Positions 18,859 through 27,871 of a stretch of DNA of 64,000 nt are shown here, piece after piece. The notes beneath the pieces were generated by a model. That model searched no databases. It saw only the letters and a list, made by a program, of their open reading frames with translations, and was not told where the DNA came from. Each line of letters opens with the position of its first letter. Within the stretch, counting starts at the first letter, position 1. Source of the stretch: Comamonadaceae bacterium (GTDB lineage Bacteria > Pseudomonadota > Gammaproteobacteria > Burkholderiales > Burkholderiaceae_C); the NCBI GenBank assembly GCA_947478725.1, contig CANJWZ010000009.1, positions 1 to 64,000 of the forward strand, in the 5' to 3' direction. The position numbers were made by a program, and so were the translations under genes.

Positions 18859-19707
18859 CTATGCACCTTGGCTCAAAGACCGTAACCAGCCCAAGCCGGC
18901 TGATGTGCCGCCAGGCTGACCGCCTTTTTTCGGCCGGTATTCGCAGCCCACCCAGCCGTCCCAGTTCACTTGCGCGCTCACCTCGTCAATCACATTGAAA
19001 AGGTAGGGGTGATGCAGTTCGCCCAGGTCGGGTTCGTGCCGCTCGGGCACGCCAGCGATCTGAAAGTGGCCGACATTGCCTGTGGGCAAGTACTTGCGGA
19101 TTTTCATGGCCACGTCACCTTCAACAATCTGGCAGTGGTACAAGTCCATTTGCACCTTGAGGTTGGCCGCACCAACCAAGCCAATGATGTCGTGTGCGTG
19201 GTCTTGCCGGTTCAGGAAAAAGCGCGGAATATCTCGCGTGTTGATGGGCTCCATCAGCACGTCAAGGCCCGCCTTGGCTGCTTGGTCAGCGGCCCAGCGC
19301 AGGTTGTTGATGTACGTACCTTGCAGGTCTTCACGCGTGGCACCAACAGGCACCAGCCCCGCCATCAGGTGAATGCGAGGGCAATTCAATTGCTTGGCAT
19401 AGGTCAATGCGAGCGCAACGCCCGCTTTGAATTCAGCTTCACGGCCGGGCAGGCAGGCTGTGCCCTTGAGCCCATCTGCGTCCCACGCTTTGGCAATGCT
19501 GGCTGCATCGGTGCCGCCAGGAGGCGCATTGAACAGCACTTGCTGCAAGCCGTTGGCTGTCAGGCGTGCAGCCAGTTCTGTTGCCGGGTAAGCGTAAGGA
19601 AACAGATATTCCACCGCTTTAAAACCGTCTTGGGCTGCGGCCTCAAAGCGATCAAGAAAAGGCAGCTCCGTGTACATCATGGACAAGTTGGCAGCGAATT
19701 TAGGCAT
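18859..19707 (-). CDS. otnI: 2-oxo-tetronate isomerase, hydroxypyruvate isomerase family
   Basis: This 282-residue TIM-barrel protein belongs to the xylose-isomerase-like Hyi/OtnI family. Visible family blocks are [12 protein letters not shown] at the N-terminus, the Glu-containing [12 protein letters not shown], the metal-site QMDLYHCQI and the late GCEYRP. In threonate/erythronate pathways OtnI converts 2-oxo-tetronate to 3-oxo-tetronate, the substrate of OtnK. Its position as last gene of the otn cluster, 15 bases after otnC, supports this over a stand-alone hydroxypyruvate isomerase. Confidence 0.88.
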   Translation of the reverse strand: MPKFAANLSMMYTELPFLDRFEAAAQDGFKAVEYLFPYAYPATELAARLTANGLQQVLFNAPPGGTDAASIAKAWDADGLKGTACLPGREAEFKAGVALALTYAKQLNCPRIHLMAGLVPVGATREDLQGTYINNLRWAADQAAKAGLDVLMEPINTRDIPRFFLNRQDHAHDIIGLVGAANLKVQMDLYHCQIVEGDVAMKIRKYLPTGNVGHFQIAGVPERHEPDLGELHHPYLFNVIDEVSAQVNWDGWVGCEYRPKKGGQPGGTSAGLGWLRSLSQGA

Positions 19708-19722
19708 GGTTTTATCGGGCGG

Positions 19723-20391
19723 TTACCAGACCGCAGCAAAGGTTTGCCGCAGTTCTTCAATTTGTGAATCTGTCAAAGGCACGGTGCCGGGCTGCAGACA
19801 CGCCAGCTTGGCGGTTTCTTCGAGTTCATCGAGCACCGCCATCGCTTCAAAGGGCGTACTTGCCCACACATTGGGCCCGAGGCGCGGCAGCATGACTGCC
19901 CGAACCGGCGTGCCGCGCGCACCGTAGTCGGTGATGGTGTTGGCCACTTCCACCGCGAGGGCTGGGCTGCCGGGGCGGTGGTATTGCATGACCGGCACGC
20001 GGCCGACTTTCATGACGAAGTAGGGGGTCAGCGCGCCCAGCAATTCAGCGCCGGGCGACTGCAAAGTCAAAGCCACACAATGCGTGCTGTGGGTATGAAT
20101 AATACAGCCCGCCTGAGGATCAAACGGCGCTGTAGCCGAATAAATTCGTGCATGTAGCGCTATGGTTTTGCTAGCTTTTTCACCGCTGGTTTGCTGTGCG
20201 TTGTGGTCCAGTTTGGCCAGCTTGGCGGGGTCTAAAAACCCCATGCAGGCATCGGTTGGTGTGATGAGAAAACCATCATCGAGACGAACACTGATGTTGC
20301 CCGCCGTCGCATGCACATAGCCCCGGTCAAACAGGCTTTTGCCGACGCGGCAGATGTCTTCACGGGCCCGGGATTCTTTTGAAAGCGTCAT
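19723..20391 (-). CDS. otnC: 3-oxo-tetronate 4-phosphate decarboxylase, class II aldolase/adducin family
   Basis: The 222-residue protein has the class II aldolase fold. The substrate loop is HATAGNISVR, the Zn ligands are in IIHTHSTHCV (HxH), and a third His-type region lies near residue 150. OtnC decarboxylates 3-oxo-tetronate 4-phosphate to dihydroxyacetone phosphate and CO2. It overlaps otnK by 4 bases (ATGA at 20388-20391), so the two are coupled. Without the neighbours it could be mistaken for an L-fuculose-phosphate or ribulose-phosphate aldolase; the cluster makes OtnC the better call. Confidence 0.9.
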   Translation of the reverse strand: MTLSKESRAREDICRVGKSLFDRGYVHATAGNISVRLDDGFLITPTDACMGFLDPAKLAKLDHNAQQTSGEKASKTIALHARIYSATAPFDPQAGCIIHTHSTHCVALTLQSPGAELLGALTPYFVMKVGRVPVMQYHRPGSPALAVEVANTITDYGARGTPVRAVMLPRLGPNVWASTPFEAMAVLDELEETAKLACLQPGTVPLTDSQIEELRQTFAAVW

Positions 20392-21722
20392 GCCAGCATC
20401 TTAAAAGCATCGGTGAAGAAGTCATTGCCGCCGAAGTTGCCGGATTTAAGCGTGATGTGCATACCTGATGCGGCCAGGCGCCGGGCCGCCCCAAGGCTGG
20501 CACGGCCCCCTTGGGGGGCAGGAAGGACACGCAGTGCCGACCGTGGGGGCACACAGTAACACCACGGTACGCCGGGGGCAATCTGTGGGCCAATTTGCAT
20601 CTGGGCGATGCCCAGCGCCTGCACACAGGCACCCGATGTCTCACCGCCCGCCACGATCAACTGGCGCACGCCCAGCGCCACCAAGCCGGTGGCGATAGCC
20701 GCCAGCGTGCGTTCTACCAAGTCACCCGCTTCTTGAACACCCAATTGTTCTTGCACGGCTTTGATGGCGGCGCTTGCTGCCGTGGAGTACACCAACACCG
20801 GCCCACTTTGCAGCAGCGGCGCGGCCCACGCCAGTGCTTCTGCCGCCACGTCAATGCCACTGGCCATGCGCAGCGGGTCAACCGCCAGGGCAGGCCGGCC
20901 GGCAGTGATGAACGCTTGCACTTGTGCGTTGGTGGCCAGCGAGCAACTGCCCGACACCACGGCTTGCCAGCCATCGGCTTCGGGCAGGGCACTGGCTTGC
21001 GCTGACGGCGCGATGCCAAAGTTTTGCGGCAAGCCAATCGCCACGCCAGAACCAGCTGTGACCAGCGGCATGCCTTTGAGGGCGGGCCCCAGGCGCATCA
21101 AGTCTTCATTGCTGATCGCATCCACAATGGCCACCCCGACACCAGCGGCTTTGAGCTCCTGGATACGCTCTGCAATGGCCGCTGTACTGCGCCCCACCGC
21201 GGTGTAGTCCACCAGGCCGACCGCGCGCCGGGTTTGCGCTTGCAGCACGCGCACCAGGTTGGCGTCCAGCATGGGCGTGAGCGGGTGGTTTTGCATGCCG
21301 CTTTCATTGAGCAGCATGTCACCAGCAAACAAATAGCCTTTAAAAACCGTTCGGTTGTTGTCAGGAAAAGCGGGCGTGGCAATGGTGAAGTCGGTGCCGA
21401 GTGCATCCATCAAGGCCTCTGTGACCGGGCCAATATTGCCTTGGGCGGTGCTGTCAAAGGTGGAGCAGTATTTGAAGTAAATCTGCTGGGCGCCCTGCGC
21501 CTCTAGCCAGCTGAGCGCGGCCAGTGATTGTGCAATCGCGTCTTGCGGGGCAATGGTGCGGGACTTCAGCGCCACCACCACCGCATCCACGTCTGCACTT
21601 AATGGCGACGTCGGCACGCCAATGGTTTGCACCACACGCATGCCTGCACGCACCAGGTTGTTGGCCAGGTCGCTGGCACCTGTGAAGTCATCGGCAATAC
21701 AACCCAGAAAAATTTTATGCAT
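20388..21722 (-). CDS. otnK: 3-oxo-tetronate kinase (DUF1537 family) with repeat-derived C-terminal insertion
   Basis: The 444-residue ATP-dependent kinase has the DUF1537 N-terminal substrate domain (GCIADDFTGASDLANNLV at the start, FKYCSTFDSTAQGNIGP about residue 83). Its C-terminal nucleotide domain carries LIVAGGETSGA and the terminal LKSGNFGGNDFF block. OtnK phosphorylates 3-oxo-tetronate at O4. Between GVPWCY and MHITLKSGNFGG lies an atypical stretch of about 32 residues encoded by a GC-palindrome repeat (20501-20551 and flank) read in frame. It sits next to the ATP-site glycine block, so it might affect activity. The gene overlaps ltnD by 8 bases and otnC by 4. Confidence 0.9.
   Translation of the reverse strand: MHKIFLGCIADDFTGASDLANNLVRAGMRVVQTIGVPTSPLSADVDAVVVALKSRTIAPQDAIAQSLAALSWLEAQGAQQIYFKYCSTFDSTAQGNIGPVTEALMDALGTDFTIATPAFPDNNRTVFKGYLFAGDMLLNESGMQNHPLTPMLDANLVRVLQAQTRRAVGLVDYTAVGRSTAAIAERIQELKAAGVGVAIVDAISNEDLMRLGPALKGMPLVTAGSGVAIGLPQNFGIAPSAQASALPEADGWQAVVSGSCSLATNAQVQAFITAGRPALAVDPLRMASGIDVAAEALAWAAPLLQSGPVLVYSTAASAAIKAVQEQLGVQEAGDLVERTLAAIATGLVALGVRQLIVAGGETSGACVQALGIAQMQIGPQIAPGVPWCYCVPPRSALRVLPAPQGGRASLGAARRLAASGMHITLKSGNFGGNDFFTDAFKMLA
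20501..20551. repeat. GC-palindrome dispersed element, diverged copy C (inside otnK)
   Basis: The unit has the same layout as copies A and B: a CCCCCTTGGGGGGCAG hairpin, a GC-rich middle and the GACCGTGGGGGC end. By eye it is more diverged in the middle. It is translated on the minus strand as part of LPAPQGGRASLGAARRLA. Confidence 0.6.
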
Positions 21723-22608
21723 GCTTTTTCGGCAATTCGATACCTGGGAAAATCTTGATCACCGCGCTGTCGTCTTCTTTGGCAAAGCCTGCGGTCGATG
21801 CTTGCATGAACATCTGGTGGGCCGTCGATGACAGCGGCAGCGGAAACTTGCTGGCGCGCGCCATGTCGAGCACCAGACCCAGGTCTTTGACAAAAATATC
21901 CACCGCTGACAGCGCTGTGTAATCGGCCGCCAGCACATGGGCCATGCGGTTTTCAAACATCCAGCTGTTGCCTGCGCTGTGGGTAATGACTTCATACAAG
22001 GCAGCGGGGTCAACCCCTTCGCGCAAGCCCAGTGCCATCGCCTCGGCCGCCGCTGCAATGTGAACGCCGGCCAGCAACTGGTTGATGACTTTGACTTTGC
22101 TGCCCGCGCCAGCCTTGTCGCCCAGCTTGTAGAGCGTGCCGGCCATGGCCCGCAAAAAGGGCTCTGCCATCTCGTAGGCCTCTGGTTTGCCCGCGCTCAT
22201 CATGGTCATCTCGCCGCTGGCTGCGCGCGCTGCACCACCGGAAATGGGCGCATCAATGTACAAAATGCCGATGTCGGCCAGGCGCGCCTCCAGCGCAATC
22301 GACCAGTTGGGGTCTACGGTGGAGCACATCACAAACACGCTGCCCGGTGCCATCGCGCTGGCGCAGCCTTGCTCGCCAAACAGCACGCTTTCAGTTTGCG
22401 CGGCGTTGACGACCACAGACACCACCACGGCGCATTGGCGGGCCAAGTCGGCGGGTGATGTGCAAGCGCTGCCGCCGTTGACGGCGAAGGCGGCAGCGAC
22501 GTCGCTGCGCACATCAAAAACAAAGGGCGCGTGCCCAGCCCGGCGCAGCGACTGCGCCATGCCGCTGCCCATGGCGCCCAGACCGATCAGGCCGACGGTT
22601 CGGGGCAC
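21715..22608 (-). CDS. ltnD: L-threonate dehydrogenase (NAD+), beta-hydroxyacid dehydrogenase family
   Basis: The 297-residue protein has an N-terminal Rossmann motif GLIGLGAMGSGMAQSL, the substrate segment IDAPISGGAARA and the catalytic lysine in KVKVINQLLAGVH. It is a paralogue of the GarR-type enzyme at 1723. In the otn cluster the matching step is oxidation of L-threonate (or D-erythronate) to 2-oxo-tetronate. The start codon is GTG at 22608, directly abutting the TAA of a 38-codon upstream ORF, so initiation may depend on translational coupling. It overlaps otnK by 8 bases. Confidence 0.88.
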   Translation of the reverse strand: MPRTVGLIGLGAMGSGMAQSLRRAGHAPFVFDVRSDVAAAFAVNGGSACTSPADLARQCAVVVSVVVNAAQTESVLFGEQGCASAMAPGSVFVMCSTVDPNWSIALEARLADIGILYIDAPISGGAARAASGEMTMMSAGKPEAYEMAEPFLRAMAGTLYKLGDKAGAGSKVKVINQLLAGVHIAAAAEAMALGLREGVDPAALYEVITHSAGNSWMFENRMAHVLAADYTALSAVDIFVKDLGLVLDMARASKFPLPLSSTAHQMFMQASTAGFAKEDDSAVIKIFPGIELPKKHA

Positions 22609-22725
22609 TTAAAAAAGCCTCCAGGACATCGGCGTGTCAGCGTATGACTTGCCCTCTTTGCGCAACGTGCCCAAGCCAGCTGCGGCGCTGACGGCGTTGA
22701 CGATGCGTCGTCGTTGAATGGGCAT
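22609..22725 (-). pseudogene. 38-codon remnant ORF with signal-peptide-like N-terminus
   Basis: ATG 22725 opens a 38-residue frame beginning MPIQRRRIVNAVSAAAGLG, which looks like the twin-arginine or Sec leader of a solute-binding protein. It is cut off after about 21 residues and continues as a short hydrophilic tail to TAA 22609. No mature domain is present. I infer an internal deletion of a binding-protein gene, or a leader ORF. Its stop touches the GTG of ltnD, so it may still matter as a translational coupler. Confidence 0.5.
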
Positions 22726-22800
22726 GCAAACTCCATAGGTCAATCAATAGATGTGTCGTGATCGGTTGGGGATGTGTTGGCTTGGTTGGATATGCTGACA

Positions 22801-23778
22801 CTAACCGAGCGTGATTTTTGCGAATGACGCCACGCGCTTCCACTTGGCCGCATCGGTGGTCATGAATGCGCCCATTTGCTGGGCGTTGAGAAAGCCCACA
22901 TCAGCGCCGCGAGACTCCATGGCTCGCATGATGTCAGCATCACGGGTGACTTTTTCAAGCGCTTGCTCCAGCCGCGCAAGCACCGCAGCGGGCACGCCCG
23001 CTGGCACGGCCAGGCCGTACCAGGCGCTGACGTCAAAGTCTGGCACGCCAGATTCGATCAAGGTAGGAACGTTGGCAATTGCTTTGCTGCGCTGGCGGGT
23101 GGTCACAGCCAGCGCCTTGACGCTGCCTGCTTGAATCTGTCCAATCACTGACGGCAGGTTTTCAAACATCATGTCCACCTCGCCCGCTATCAAGCCGGTG
23201 ACGGCTTGTGCTGCGCCACGGTAGGGAATGTGCGTGATAAAAGTGCCGGTGCTGCTTTTCAGCAGCTCAGCGCTCAAATGCAAGGAAGTGCCGTTGCCGT
23301 TGGACGCATAGTTGAGTTGGCCAGGCCTGCTTTTGGCTTTGGCCAGCAGTTCGGCCAAATTGTTGATGCCGCTTTTGGGGTTGACGATCAGCACGTTCGG
23401 CACACGACCCATCAGCCCGACAGGCGCGATCTGCTCGGGCTTGTAGGGCATGCTTGTGTACAGGGCCGGGCTGATGGTCAGTGGCGGCGAGGCCATCAGG
23501 AGCGCGTAGCCGTCAGGCGTGCTGCGGGCAATCTCTGCCGCGCCCAGATTACCACCGGCACCGGGCTTGTTGTCGATGACGACTGGCTGGCCCAGCTCTT
23601 GCGCCAAACGCGCGCTCATCAAGCGCGCCATGGTGTCTATCAAGCCGCCCGGCGGGAACGGCACCAGCAACCTGATCGGCTTGACAGGCCAGCTTTGTGC
23701 GCTTGCAAAACCCGGCACAGCCAGCAATGCTGCCCCAGTGGCTTTGAGGAGTTGACGGCGTTGAATATTTTTGGGCAT
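22801..23778 (-). CDS. Bug (TctC) family tripartite tricarboxylate transporter substrate-binding protein
   Basis: The 325-residue periplasmic binding protein has a leader with a twin-arginine-like QRRQLLK and cleavage expected after FASAQ. The mature part starts with WPVKPIRLLVPFPPGG and contains the Bug blocks VIDNKPGAGG and HIPYRGAAQAVTGL. Bug proteins bind carboxylates and feed TctAB-type carriers, but no TctA/TctB genes are in the window. Its place between the FadR-type regulator and ltnD suggests capture of threonate or a related C4 sugar acid. It is probably the first gene of the catabolic operon. Confidence 0.9.
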   Translation of the reverse strand: MPKNIQRRQLLKATGAALLAVPGFASAQSWPVKPIRLLVPFPPGGLIDTMARLMSARLAQELGQPVVIDNKPGAGGNLGAAEIARSTPDGYALLMASPPLTISPALYTSMPYKPEQIAPVGLMGRVPNVLIVNPKSGINNLAELLAKAKSRPGQLNYASNGNGTSLHLSAELLKSSTGTFITHIPYRGAAQAVTGLIAGEVDMMFENLPSVIGQIQAGSVKALAVTTRQRSKAIANVPTLIESGVPDFDVSAWYGLAVPAGVPAAVLARLEQALEKVTRDADIMRAMESRGADVGFLNAQQMGAFMTTDAAKWKRVASFAKITLG

Positions 23779-23830
23779 GGCTTAGGCTCGGGTTTTAATT
23801 TGTCCGGTCATCATACAAATTTAGGCATCC

Positions 23831-23852
23831 AAAAAAGTGCGGGTTTTCCCGC
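23831..23852 (-). terminator. Intrinsic terminator after the GntR/FadR regulator gene
   Basis: On the minus strand a perfect GCGGG-AAAA-CCCGC hairpin is followed by a T-tract (complement of 23831-23836). It lies 17 bases past the regulator stop and before the Bug gene, so the regulator and the catabolic genes are probably separate transcription units. Confidence 0.7.
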
Positions 23853-23868
23853 AAGTCAGTTGTCGGTT

Positions 23869-24642
23869 TCAACCCGGGTTTGTTTTAGACACCAGCGGGC
23901 TGGCCAGCTTGACGCCTTCTTGCTGCCAGAAGGCGGGGTCGGCCTGCTCGATACGTTTGATGGCGTTGTCCATGTGACGCGCTGCCGCCTTGCGTGCCTT
24001 GGCGGCATCACCCAGGGCAATGGCCTCAATGATGGCCTGGTGCTCCCGTTGCACTTGATCGGCAAAGTCCGCGCGGCGCGCCTCGTTGGCGCGGGTAACG
24101 CGCGTGGCACCGTGCAGGAACTGCCGCAGATAGTCGAGGGTGCTGATTAAAAACTGGTTTTGCGCTGCATCGGCGATGGCCCGGTGCAAGGCCACGTCTT
24201 CGTCAACCCCATCACCGCCCGCCTTGACGGCCTGCGTCAGTGACTCAACGGCGCGTTTGATGCGTTTGACATCAGCGTCCATGCGGCGCGCGGCGGCCAG
24301 GGCCGCAACCTCCGCCTCAAGCGCGCGGCGCACCTCCACCATTTGAATCACCGCTTGCTTGGACACCGCCAAGCGCGCATCAAAGTGAAGCGGCGAAAAC
24401 CCGGCCGGCTTGACAAAAACGCCGCTGCCCTGGCGCGACTCGACCAAGCCAAGGGATTTCAGACGCGACACGGCTTCCCGTATCACGGTTCGGCTGACAC
24501 CAAATTGCGTGGCCAGTGCGGCTTCTGTCGGCAACTTGTCGCCTGGCGTCAGTCGTGCGGTCTTGATTTCACGGCTGATCGCTTGCGCGACCTGGTCTGA
24601 CAAAGGCGCGCTGGGACTGATGGATTTGAATCGGGTGACCAT
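23869..24642 (-). CDS. FadR-subfamily GntR transcriptional regulator
   Basis: The 257-residue protein has an N-terminal winged helix (residues 15-75) with PGDKLPTEAALATQFGVSRT and REAVSRLKSLGLVESRQGSGVFV. An all-helical FCD effector domain follows, containing the metal/ligand His positions typical of FadR-type regulators (LHRAIADAAQN, EHQAIIEAI, ARKAAARHMDNAI). It probably represses the adjacent threonate-type operon, with a C4 sugar acid or intermediate as inducer. ATG 24642 starts just before the domain; longer upstream frames run through the operator region. Two FadR-type operators lie just upstream, suggesting autoregulation. Confidence 0.9.
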   Translation of the reverse strand: MVTRFKSISPSAPLSDQVAQAISREIKTARLTPGDKLPTEAALATQFGVSRTVIREAVSRLKSLGLVESRQGSGVFVKPAGFSPLHFDARLAVSKQAVIQMVEVRRALEAEVAALAAARRMDADVKRIKRAVESLTQAVKAGGDGVDEDVALHRAIADAAQNQFLISTLDYLRQFLHGATRVTRANEARRADFADQVQREHQAIIEAIALGDAAKARKAAARHMDNAIKRIEQADPAFWQQEGVKLASPLVSKTNPG

Positions 24643-24657
24643 GGCAGGGGCAGTTTG

Positions 24658-24668
24658 TTGTCCTACAA
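24658..24668. promoter_or_regulatory. FadR-type operator, site 1
   Basis: TTGTCCTACAA matches the FadR-subfamily consensus T-N-GT-NNN-AC-N-A exactly and extends to a 13-bp inverted repeat GTTGT-CCT-ACAAC. It is 16 bases upstream of the regulator start codon, placed for autorepression. Confidence 0.65.
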
Positions 24669-24699
24669 CTTTACAACAGCGAGGACAACGCTGGCGCGA

Positions 24700-24710
24700 A
24701 TGTCCTACAT
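24700..24710. promoter_or_regulatory. FadR-type operator, site 2
   Basis: ATGTCCTACAT is a second perfect inverted repeat with the same GTCCTAC core as site 1. The centres are 42 bp apart, four turns of DNA, so two dimers could bind the same face. Confidence 0.6.
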
Positions 24711-24793
24711 GGATAGCGCATCTGAGCTGATGACAAAAGACAAGGGCGCGAGTTAACTTAGATGGGCAGGGTCTTCGATGAGCCTCCCGGCCA

Positions 24794-24821
24794 AACAGCA
24801 AGCACATCGCTTGCTGTTTTT
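24794..24821 (+). terminator. Plus-strand intrinsic terminator with no gene upstream
   Basis: Perfect 10-bp arms AACAGCAAGC / GCTTGCTGTT around ACATC are followed by a T-run on the plus strand. The only upstream gene is on the minus strand, so the terminator either ends a short non-coding transcript from about 24720-24790 or attenuates the small ORF at 24855. Confidence 0.65.
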
Positions 24822-24854
24822 GACATCACCCTACTAACTTTTAAGGTAACTGAA

Positions 24855-25049
24855 ATGAACAAGTCAACCCTCTCCATTCTCTTGGCTGCCCTGATGGCGG
24901 CTTCAGGCTTTGCGGTCGCGCAAACTGCGCCTGCCATGCCTGGCCTTTGGGACGGTGGAGATTTTTATCATCTGGCAAGTCCAGGCAGACTGGCAGGCAT
25001 CACCAGGGCTTGTGGCTGCTGTCCTACGCAGCCTGTCAGCGTGCCCTGA
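24855..25049 (+). pseudogene. Short exported ORF, probably truncated
   Basis: The 64-residue frame begins with a clear Sec signal peptide (MNKSTLSILLAALMAASG..., cleavage expected after AVAQ near residue 23) behind an AAGG ribosome binding site. The remaining 41 residues have no family resemblance and end in a Cys/Pro-rich tail. In related bacteria I recall such leaders on Ala/Pro/Lys-rich small periplasmic proteins, so this looks like a deletion remnant. It may still be expressed. It converges on the Spy-like gene with a 14-base gap. Confidence 0.4.
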
Positions 25050-25063
25050 ATCACCGTGTGTTG

Positions 25064-25630
25064 TCAGCTTTTCTTTTGTTCGGGGCCGCCATGGCCGCGA
25101 TGCTCACCCAGTGCGCCGCGCTTTTGATGCGCAGCGTCAAAAACCTTTTGCTGTTCAGGCGTCAGGGCAGCGTAAAACGTTTTGGTCGCATTTGCGCGTT
25201 TGTCCATCTCGGTGGTCATGTGCGCCATGCGCTCGGTGCGCACAGCGCGCATTTTGTCGATGCGCTCTGGCGTGCTGAGCTGGCTCATCTCGGCGCGCTG
25301 CGCGTCTGATGGGTGCATGCCCATGCCGGCGGGGTGCTGCATGGCGGCGGTGTAGGCTGTCCACGCGCCTTCTTGCGCCGGCGTGATCTGGAGCTTGGCT
25401 TTCAGGTCAGCTTGGTGTTTGGCCATCATGGCCTGCATTTTTGCCGGGTCATGATGACCCATGTGCTGGCCCATGTGATGACCCCTGTGCTCGCTACTTG
25501 GGCTGGAAGCTGCGGCACCTGTCGCAGCAGGCGCGGCGCTCTGAGCCATCACGCTGGCGCCGAAGGTGGTCAACAAGCCGGCAAGAACCAGCCCCTTCAG
25601 ACGCGAAGACGGTTTGAGATTGAATGTCAT
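25064..25630 (-). CDS. Spy/CpxP-like periplasmic chaperone (LTxxQ motif)
   Basis: The 188-residue protein has a signal peptide with cleavage after ASVMAQ, an Ala/Ser/Pro linker, a histidine-rich patch (HRGHHMGQHMGHH, possible metal binding), and a helical domain with LQITPAQEGAWTAY and LTPEQQKVFD, the two LTxxQ-type motifs of the Spy/CpxP family. Spy is an ATP-independent periplasmic chaperone, while CpxP and CnrX-like relatives sense stress or metals. ATG 25630 is preceded by AAGGAAG; 18 residues upstream in frame are unlikely. The His cluster would fit metal or envelope stress. Confidence 0.82.
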   Translation of the reverse strand: MTFNLKPSSRLKGLVLAGLLTTFGASVMAQSAAPAATGAAASSPSSEHRGHHMGQHMGHHDPAKMQAMMAKHQADLKAKLQITPAQEGAWTAYTAAMQHPAGMGMHPSDAQRAEMSQLSTPERIDKMRAVRTERMAHMTTEMDKRANATKTFYAALTPEQQKVFDAAHQKRGALGEHRGHGGPEQKKS

Positions 25631-25754
25631 AAAAAACTTCCTTTCAATAAGATAGAAACGAGTGTGAAGGCCGCTTGTGAACACACGGTTGTTTTGCGGT
25701 GATGGTTTGTAAAGTTTGCTGTCGTTTGCTGTGTGCTTACAATGGTTTCAGCTT

Positions 25755-25862
25755 GTCGGGGTGCCCATGAATACTTGGGCTGAGATCGCTTTGTAGAAAG
25801 CGAGACCCGCTGAACCTGATCGGGCCCACATCTTGTTGGCAACCTGCGTAGGGAACAACGCT
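25755..25862 (+). promoter_or_regulatory. TPP riboswitch (thi box) of the thiamine operon
   Basis: The conserved thi-box elements occur in order: GGGGTGCCC, CTGAGATCG, GAGACCCGCTGAACCTGAT, then CTGCGTAGGGAA. They form the pyrimidine- and pyrophosphate-sensing helices of the thiamine pyrophosphate aptamer. The element ends about 90 bases before the thiC start. TPP binding is expected to switch off thiC expression. Such leaders in proteobacteria mostly act on translation initiation or premature termination; I did not resolve the expression platform. Confidence 0.95.
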
Positions 25863-25923
25863 TTTTGGCTCCCGGATTCCCTTTCTACAAGGAGTTGGGC
25901 TCTCCAGGCAGGCACCCACCTGA

Positions 25924-27870
<1,947 letters not shown>

Positions 27871-27871
27871 T

